Assembly: GCF_020180945.1 (NCBI RefSeq)
Contig: NZ_JAIPUL010000001.1
Location: 1,178,001-1,242,000, forward strand
Source: Lacticaseibacillus kribbianus
GTDB lineage: Bacteria; Bacillota; Bacilli; Lactobacillales; Lactobacillaceae
Reading direction: 5' to 3'
DNA: 64,000 nucleotides
The notes under the pieces were generated by a model. It saw only the letters and a program-made list of their open reading frames with translations, was not told the DNA's origin and made no database searches. Below are positions 59,791-64,000 of this stretch, piece after piece. The stretch's first letter is position 1. Each line of letters starts with the position of its first letter. Made by a program: the position numbers and the translations under genes.

Positions 59791-59955
59791 CCAGGGCGGA
59801 GAAACACGGGCTTAGCAGATCGACTAGCCTAGCTCGGATACTTGGGCCGCACTTTGGCCCGAGTGACTTGGCGTAGCAAGACGCACCGGCGTTGCCCCGC
59901 GGAACCCGACGACCAGGGCGGAGAAGCACGGGCTTAGCAGATCGACTAAGGCCGT
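59791..59955 (+). repeat. Terminator-associated hairpin repeat, locus G (one full and one core-less unit)
   Basis: Unit 1 spans 59791-59912 (122 bases) with core 59841-59863 (CTTGGGCC-GCACTTT-GGCCCGAG). Unit 2 starts CCAGGGCG at 59913 and repeats GAAGCACGGGCTTAGCAGAT of unit 1. It then jumps to CTAAGGCCGTGC, leaving a short hairpin without the core. It runs up to the end of the next gene on the minus strand. Confidence 0.8.
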
Positions 59956-59959
59956 GCCC

Positions 59960-60226
59960 CTACCGCTTCCGCCGTTTTCTGCGCTTGGTCGCGGTTCGTG
60001 GCCGCGGTGTAGTCGGCGCCGCTTGAGGCTGCGGCTCGGCCGGCTTTTTCCGCGCCCCGTGCCGCAGCGCATCCACCACCAGCGCCACGAAGACCAGCGC
60101 CACCAGTCCCTGCGCCCACCAGGCGTTCAGCCAAGAGCGGCCTAGCCACGCGCCCAACAGCAGCACCAGCATCAGCACCTGATCAATGGCCTGCCGCCGC
60201 AGCGCCGTTTTACTCAATTCCCGCAT
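59960..60226 (-). CDS. Small membrane protein with basic C-terminal tail
   Basis: 88-residue protein with two hydrophobic segments (VLMLVLLLGAWLG and QGLVALVFVALVVDAL) and a proline/lysine/arginine-rich tail ending KRRKRRKR, likely cytoplasmic. No family. The start at 60226 is about eight bases after GGGAGGG; ATG at 60232 is possible. Confidence 0.6.
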   Translation of the reverse strand: MRELSKTALRRQAIDQVLMLVLLLGAWLGRSWLNAWWAQGLVALVFVALVVDALRHGARKKPAEPQPQAAPTTPRPRTATKRRKRRKR

Positions 60227-60330
60227 CGTCATCCCTCCCGTGTCCATGCTATCACGTTGCTTCGCATCGCGACACCAATTGCGCTACACTTGAGGTAGCG
60301 TTCTCACCGTCACGCACAGGAGGAAAAAAC

Positions 60331-60945
60331 ATGAAGCACGTCTGGCGTCAAGCCGAGAAGAACCTGTACCTGCCCAAGGACATCGCGCTAATTGATGTTC
60401 CCGCCGCGCCCTACGTCACGCTGGACGGCACCGGCGACCCGAACACCCCTGCCTTTGGCGCGAAGATCCAGGCGCTGTACACCATCAGCTACGCGATTCG
60501 CAACCTGCTGAAGGCAGAAGCCGATTACACCGTCTACCCGCTGGAGGGCCTGTGGACCACCCCCGCCGCGCCGCAGCCGGGCGCGCTGAACAAGACGGAG
60601 CTGATCTACCGGATCGGCATCCGCCAGCCGGAGCGCGCCACGCCCGAGATTTTCCAGACCGCAATGGCCGCAGCGGCCAAAAAGGGCCTGCCCGAGCTGG
60701 CCGCGGTGCGCCTGAGCAAACAGCACGACGGCCTGTGCTTGCAGGCAATCCACGTCGGACCATTCGACACCGAGGGTGAGACCTTCGCCAAGCTGGAGGC
60801 CGAGGCCGCCGCCCGCGGACTGAGGCTGCGAGAGCTTGACGGCTACCACCACCGCGAAATCTACCTGTCGGACTTTCGCCGCGTCGCTCCTGCCGCGACG
60901 AAAACGCTGCTGCGTCTCGGCGTGGCGGAGGCGGCCTCATGCTAG
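60331..60945 (+). CDS. GyrI-like small-molecule-binding domain protein
   Basis: 204-residue protein of the GyrI/SBMBP-like superfamily: KNLYLPKDIALIDVPAAPYV, TLDGTGDPNTPAFGAKIQAL, YPLEGLWT and HVGPFDTEGETFAKLEAEAA are family-typical. Such proteins bind or hydrolyse small ligands; the ligand is unknown. ACAGGAGGAAAAAAC precedes the ATG. anmK starts inside its last codons. Confidence 0.85.
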   Translation: MKHVWRQAEKNLYLPKDIALIDVPAAPYVTLDGTGDPNTPAFGAKIQALYTISYAIRNLLKAEADYTVYPLEGLWTTPAAPQPGALNKTELIYRIGIRQPERATPEIFQTAMAAAAKKGLPELAAVRLSKQHDGLCLQAIHVGPFDTEGETFAKLEAEAAARGLRLRELDGYHHREIYLSDFRRVAPAATKTLLRLGVAEAASC

Positions 60946-62066
60946 CGGCGGGGATCATGTCCGGCACGTCGCTTGACGGCATCGACGTCGCACTGGTCGA
61001 CATCACTGGGGCGGCGGAGGAGACGCAGGTGGCGCTGAAATTTTTCGCCACCTACCCGATCGACCCGGCGCTCCGGGCCAAGATTCAGGCCAACCTGGCT
61101 AATGAGACGAGCACGGTCGAGGCGCTGACCAGCCTGGACTTCGCGCTGGGTGAGGCCTTCGCCGCGGCGGTCGTTCAAGCCTGCCGGTCGTTCGGCATCG
61201 CGTCGCGCGACCTCGGCTTCGTCGCCTCGCACGGCCAAACCCTTTACCACCTGCCCAAGCCGCCGGCCGGAGAGGTCGCCTCGACGCTGCAGCTGGGCAA
61301 CGCCAGCGTCATCTGTGAGCGGACCCAGACCACCGTGGTCGCCAACTTCCGGGAGCGCGACATGGCGGTCGGCGGCCAGGGCGCCCCGATTGTGCCGTAC
61401 TCCGAGTACGTCCTGTACCGCAGCACCACCAGCACCCGCATCCTCCAAAACATCGGCGGCATCGGCAACGCGACCGTGATTCCGCGCAACGCGACGCTGG
61501 ATCGGCTCACCGCCTTCGACACCGGCCCGGGAAACATGGTGATCGACGAGCTATGCCGGCGCTTTTACCACGAGGAGTACGACAAGAACGGCGCGCACGC
61601 CGCGGCGGGCCACGTCAACCAGGCGGTGCTCGATGCGCTGCTGGCCCACCCCTACTTCGCGCGGCGCCCACCCAAAACGACCGGGCGCGAGCTGTTCGGC
61701 GCGCAGTACGTCGACGAGCTGTTGGCGACACACCACCTGACCCCCGACGACTGGATCGCCACGGCCACCGCGCTGACCGCCCAGACCATCGCCGATGCCG
61801 TGCGTCCCTTCGCCATCGGCCCCACCGAGCTGATTGTCGGCGGCGGTGGCGGCTACAACCCCACGCTGATGGCGGCGATCCGCGCCGCCCTGCCGGAGGC
61901 GACCGTGCGCACCCAGGAGGACTTGGGCCAGCGCGCGGACGCCAAGGAGGCCGTGGCGATGGTCGTGCTGGGCAACCAGACCCTCCACCACCTGCCGAGC
62001 AACGTGCCAAGCGCCACCGGGGCCAGCCGCCCCGTGATTCTGGGCAGCGTCACCTACTACGATTGA
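60939..62066 (+). CDS. anmK: Anhydro-N-acetylmuramic acid kinase
   Basis: Converts 1,6-anhydro-MurNAc from cell-wall turnover to MurNAc-6-phosphate. It is 375 residues. GIMSGTSLDGIDVALVDITG, ASHGQTLYHLPK, NIGGIGNATVIPRNA, FDTGPGNMVIDEL and VGGGGGYNPTLMAAIRAALP are the family motifs with catalytic Asp in the GMSGTSxDG/ FDTGPGN region. ATG overlaps the upstream stop; GGAGGCGGCCTC is the ribosome binding site. Confidence 0.94.
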   Translation: MLAAGIMSGTSLDGIDVALVDITGAAEETQVALKFFATYPIDPALRAKIQANLANETSTVEALTSLDFALGEAFAAAVVQACRSFGIASRDLGFVASHGQTLYHLPKPPAGEVASTLQLGNASVICERTQTTVVANFRERDMAVGGQGAPIVPYSEYVLYRSTTSTRILQNIGGIGNATVIPRNATLDRLTAFDTGPGNMVIDELCRRFYHEEYDKNGAHAAAGHVNQAVLDALLAHPYFARRPPKTTGRELFGAQYVDELLATHHLTPDDWIATATALTAQTIADAVRPFAIGPTELIVGGGGGYNPTLMAAIRAALPEATVRTQEDLGQRADAKEAVAMVVLGNQTLHHLPSNVPSATGASRPVILGSVTYYD

Positions 62067-62072
62067 TCAGCC

Positions 62073-62101
62073 AAAACGCCGCTGGGACCCAGCGGCGTTT
62101 T
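62073..62101 (+). terminator. Terminator of the GyrI-like/anmK operon
   Basis: AAAACGCCGCTGGG-ac-CCAGCGGCGTTTT. Confidence 0.88.
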
Positions 62102-62195
62102 GAGTTGGCCGGTTTGCCGGCGTCCGACAAGAAGGACACGTTGAATGTCGCCAAGCCCGGCGCCGGCGCGTATACTGGTCGCGGAGGTGTTAACG

Positions 62196-62534
62196 ATGCA
62201 TGAAATTCCCCAGACACTTGACGCGGCGAAGGCCCTGGCCGCAAAATCCGCCGGCTCGGCGCACCCGCTGAGCCTCGACACTGTGATTCGACTCGGCCTG
62301 CAGAACTGGCTTCAGGAGCTGTGCGACGAGGCCTTCGAGGGCGGCTACCTGACCGTCACGCTCGACGACCGCGGCCTCACTGTGATCGGCATCACCGGCG
62401 CGGTGGCATACGCCGAGCCCGATTTTCAGCCGGCGCCCCAGGTTGCCGCGTTCAAGGCAGACGCCCACGCGACGCTGCTGCGCCTGCAGACCAAGGTGCG
62501 CCAGCTGGTCGACTCCGGCAAGCTTCAGGGCTAG
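62196..62534 (+). CDS. Protein of unknown function (112 aa)
   Basis: Soluble 112-residue protein: an N-terminal helical part (LDAAKALAAKSAGSAHPLSL), a central strand region (GGYLTVTLDDRGLTVIGITG) and a C-terminal helix (ADAHATLLRLQTKVRQLVDS). No family recognised. GGAGGTGTTAACG precedes the ATG at 62196 and TATACT lies at 62171-62176. Confidence 0.7.
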   Translation: MHEIPQTLDAAKALAAKSAGSAHPLSLDTVIRLGLQNWLQELCDEAFEGGYLTVTLDDRGLTVIGITGAVAYAEPDFQPAPQVAAFKADAHATLLRLQTKVRQLVDSGKLQG

Positions 62535-62546
62535 TAAGCAGATTTC

Positions 62547-62575
62547 TGGTCAAATCTTCGGTCGCGGTCTACACT
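62547..62575 (+). promoter_or_regulatory. Promoter of the YcaC-like gene
   Basis: TGGTCA, 17-bp spacer, TACACT, 21 bases before the ATG at 62597. Confidence 0.5.
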
Positions 62576-62596
62576 GCGGGTATAGGAGGTGTTACC

Positions 62597-63217
62597 ATGA
62601 CCAGCTTACCCCGCCGTGACCCAAGCACCGACCCACTTTTGACCCCGGAAAATTCGGCTCTGCTGGTGATCGACTACCAGCCCACCCAGATTGAATCGAT
62701 CCAGTCGATGCCCCACCCGCAGCTTTTGCAAAACGTGGCGCTGACCATCCGCCTCGCGCGGCTCTACGAGGTGCCCATCGTGCTGTCCACCGTCAACGTC
62801 GCCACCGGCCGCAACCAAGACACCGTCCCCGCACTGCGCCGCCTGATGCCCGACGTGCCGAGCCTCGACCGTACCAGCATCAACGCGTGGCAGGACCGCG
62901 AGTTCCTGGCCGCGGTCCACGACCTCGGCCGTCCGCACCTCGTGATGGCCGCCCTGTGGACCGAGGCCTGCCTGACCTTCCCGGCGCTCGACGCGCTGCG
63001 CGAGGGCTACCAGGTCCACCCGGTGGTCGATGCCGTGGGCGGCACGTCGACCCTCGCCCACGACACCGCGCTGGCGCGCCTGGGCCAGGCCGGCGCCGGC
63101 CTGATCACCAACGCGCAGCTGGCCTGCGAGTGGCAGCGCGACTGGAACCGCACCGCAACCGTGCCCGAGTTCGTCGACCTGCTGGCAGCGGCGGGCGACT
63201 TCGTGAAGCTGGACTAA
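62597..63217 (+). CDS. Isochorismatase-like hydrolase, YcaC type
   Basis: 206-residue cysteine hydrolase. SALLVIDYQPTQIESIQSM gives the catalytic Asp, ALWTEACLTFPALDAL the catalytic Cys. RTSINAWQDREFLAAVHDLG, DAVGGTSTLAHDTALARLGQ and LACEWQRDW match YcaC rather than nicotinamidase or isochorismatase. The natural substrate of YcaC proteins is unknown. The conserved catalytic Lys position near RTSINAW reads Arg here, by eye. AGGAGGTGTTACC precedes the ATG. Confidence 0.88.
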   Translation: MTSLPRRDPSTDPLLTPENSALLVIDYQPTQIESIQSMPHPQLLQNVALTIRLARLYEVPIVLSTVNVATGRNQDTVPALRRLMPDVPSLDRTSINAWQDREFLAAVHDLGRPHLVMAALWTEACLTFPALDALREGYQVHPVVDAVGGTSTLAHDTALARLGQAGAGLITNAQLACEWQRDWNRTATVPEFVDLLAAAGDFVKLD

Positions 63218-63218
63218 A

Positions 63219-63250
63219 CCCAGAGCGGCGCAAGGCGCTCTTAGCGGGAC
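63219..63250 (+). repeat. Possible deleted hairpin-repeat unit, locus H
   Basis: Starts CCAGAGCGGCGC and continues GGCGCTCTTAGCGGGAC. The CCAGAGCG box and CTTAGCGGGA segment match the first third of repeat units in locus C. The last part forms the left arm of the following terminator. Confidence 0.4.
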
Positions 63251-63274
63251 GCAGCCTTTGTGTCCCGCGTTTTT
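63244..63274 (+). terminator. Terminator of the YcaC-like gene
   Basis: GCGGGAC-N11-GTCCCGC followed by GTTTTTG. Confidence 0.8.
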
Positions 63275-63295
63275 GTGCGTCCCCCCGCCCGCGAC

Positions 63296-63325
63296 TTGCA
63301 ATCCGCCGCTTTGAGCGCGTAGAAT
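63296..63325 (+). promoter_or_regulatory. Promoter of the TMEM175-like gene
   Basis: TTGCAA, 18-bp spacer, TAGAAT, 27 bases before the ATG at 63353. Confidence 0.6.
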
Positions 63326-63352
63326 ACGGGCAACACCACGAAAGAGGCTACT

Positions 63353-64000
63353 ATGACAAAACTCAAAACGCGGCTGGACGCGTTCTCGGATGCGATCATC
63401 GCCATCATCATCACCATCATGGTGATGAACATTCCACCGGTGCTGCACGACTCGGTGTCGGGCTACCTGCAGCTGGGCAAGAGCGTGGGCATCTACCTGA
63501 TCTCATTTCTCTTCATCGCCAACATCTGGTACCAGCACGCCACCGCCTTCGCCGAGATCGACCGGGTGACCTACCGCCTGCTTTTGCTCGACCTGCTGTT
63601 CCTCGGGCCGCTCGCGCTGATGCCGCTGCTGACCAAGATGATGGCGCTGAACACCACGCGCTGGACCGTCATGCTGTACGGCGCGCTGCAGCTTTTGGTC
63701 AACTGGCTTTTCCGCTGGCTGGCCAAGTCGATCATCCACCTGCAGTACACCGACCGCTCCGAGATGCGCAAGGTCTACACCAAAATCTACGGCGACAACA
63801 ACCTGCTGCTCAGTGCCTGGAGCCTGGTCGCCCTGGTCGCCGCGTACTTTTGGCCAGAGGCGGCGATGTTTTTCTACCTCGCCTACCCGATTCTGATGTT
63901 CGTGTTGAGCGCCCAGGCCCGCCAGCAGTTCTGCGAGGCGGAAAGCCTGCCGGAGGACCAGCAAAAAGAGTACGAGCACCTCACCGCCCTGCAGCGCCGC
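63353..64000 (+). CDS. TMEM175-family membrane protein, 3' end beyond window
   Basis: Open reading frame from ATG 63353 (AAAGAGG upstream) through the last base of the window, at least 216 residues. The N-terminus MTKLKTRLDAFSDAIIAIII carries the R-x-x-x-FSD signature of bacterial TMEM175 potassium channels in the first helix. Further hydrophobic segments (GIYLISFLFIANIWYQHA, LLLLDLLFLGPLALMPLL, WTVMLYGALQLLVNWLF, LLLSAWSLVALVAAYFW, MFFYLAYPILMFVLS) give about six transmembrane helices. Likely a potassium-permeable channel in the cytoplasmic membrane. The stop codon is not in the window. Confidence 0.85.
   Translation, partial: MTKLKTRLDAFSDAIIAIIITIMVMNIPPVLHDSVSGYLQLGKSVGIYLISFLFIANIWYQHATAFAEIDRVTYRLLLLDLLFLGPLALMPLLTKMMALNTTRWTVMLYGALQLLVNWLFRWLAKSIIHLQYTDRSEMRKVYTKIYGDNNLLLSAWSLVALVAAYFWPEAAMFFYLAYPILMFVLSAQARQQFCEAESLPEDQQKEYEHLTALQRR

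Overview
The window is chromosomal DNA of a high-GC, low-GC-phylum (Bacillota) bacterium, almost certainly a member of the Lactobacillaceae. Supporting signs are a pyruvate oxidase gene, a PASTA kinase/phosphatase pair, two Asp23-family genes, ribosomal protein L27 with its Prp-cleaved N-terminus, an LmrCD-type heterodimeric ABC exporter, ISL3- and IS150-type insertion sequences and strong AGGAGG ribosome binding sites. Codon third positions are heavily G/C, unusual for lactobacilli; a high-GC Lacticaseibacillus-like species is a reasonable guess but is not proven here.

Layout. (1) 1-5.7 kb is accessory: the 5' part of a frameshifted pyruvate oxidase gene, ISL3 copy 1, a TDT-family transporter, a GNAT acetyltransferase and an IS3-family element. 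(2) 5.7-21.3 kb is a core block on the minus strand: yloU-fakA-recG-plsX-acpP, an orphan oppA, then rnc-smc-ftsY and ylxM-ffh (protein targeting, chromosome segregation, phospholipid synthesis). (3) 21.5-36 kb holds rpmB on the plus strand, then a long minus-strand chain coaBC-priA-fmt-rsmB-stp-prkC-rsgA-rpe-thiN-(MBG/MucBP-like gene), preceded by gmk-rpoZ and a patatin-like gene. Many genes in it overlap by 4 or 8 bases. (4) 36-47 kb: an SOS-boxed small gene, recN-argR-tlyA-ispA-xseB-xseA-folD-nusB-yqhY-efp, pepP and rplU-prp-rpmA. (5) 47-64 kb is accessory: a cytochrome b5-like protein, a 40-codon gene in an AT-rich patch, ISL3 copy 2, manA, a serine hydrolase, a VOC protein, a methyltransferase, a TetR-controlled exporter, a phosphoglycerate-mutase-family protein, small membrane proteins, anmK, a YcaC-like hydrolase and a TMEM175-like channel gene cut by the window end.

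The most unusual content is non-coding. A family of about 120-base long-hairpin repeats occurs at seven clear intergenic loci, often in tandem. Each unit starts with a CCAGRGCG box and, at six of seven loci, that box lies 2-5 bases past the U-tract of an intrinsic terminator. Each complete unit folds into a long hairpin with a near-invariant GCACTTT loop, and stem sequences vary between copies in pairing-preserving ways. Separately, all three insertion sequences in the window have landed inside intrinsic terminators (two in hairpin loops, one in a U-tract), and the ISL3 element carries inward-facing terminators at both of its own ends.

No rRNA, tRNA or CRISPR array was seen.
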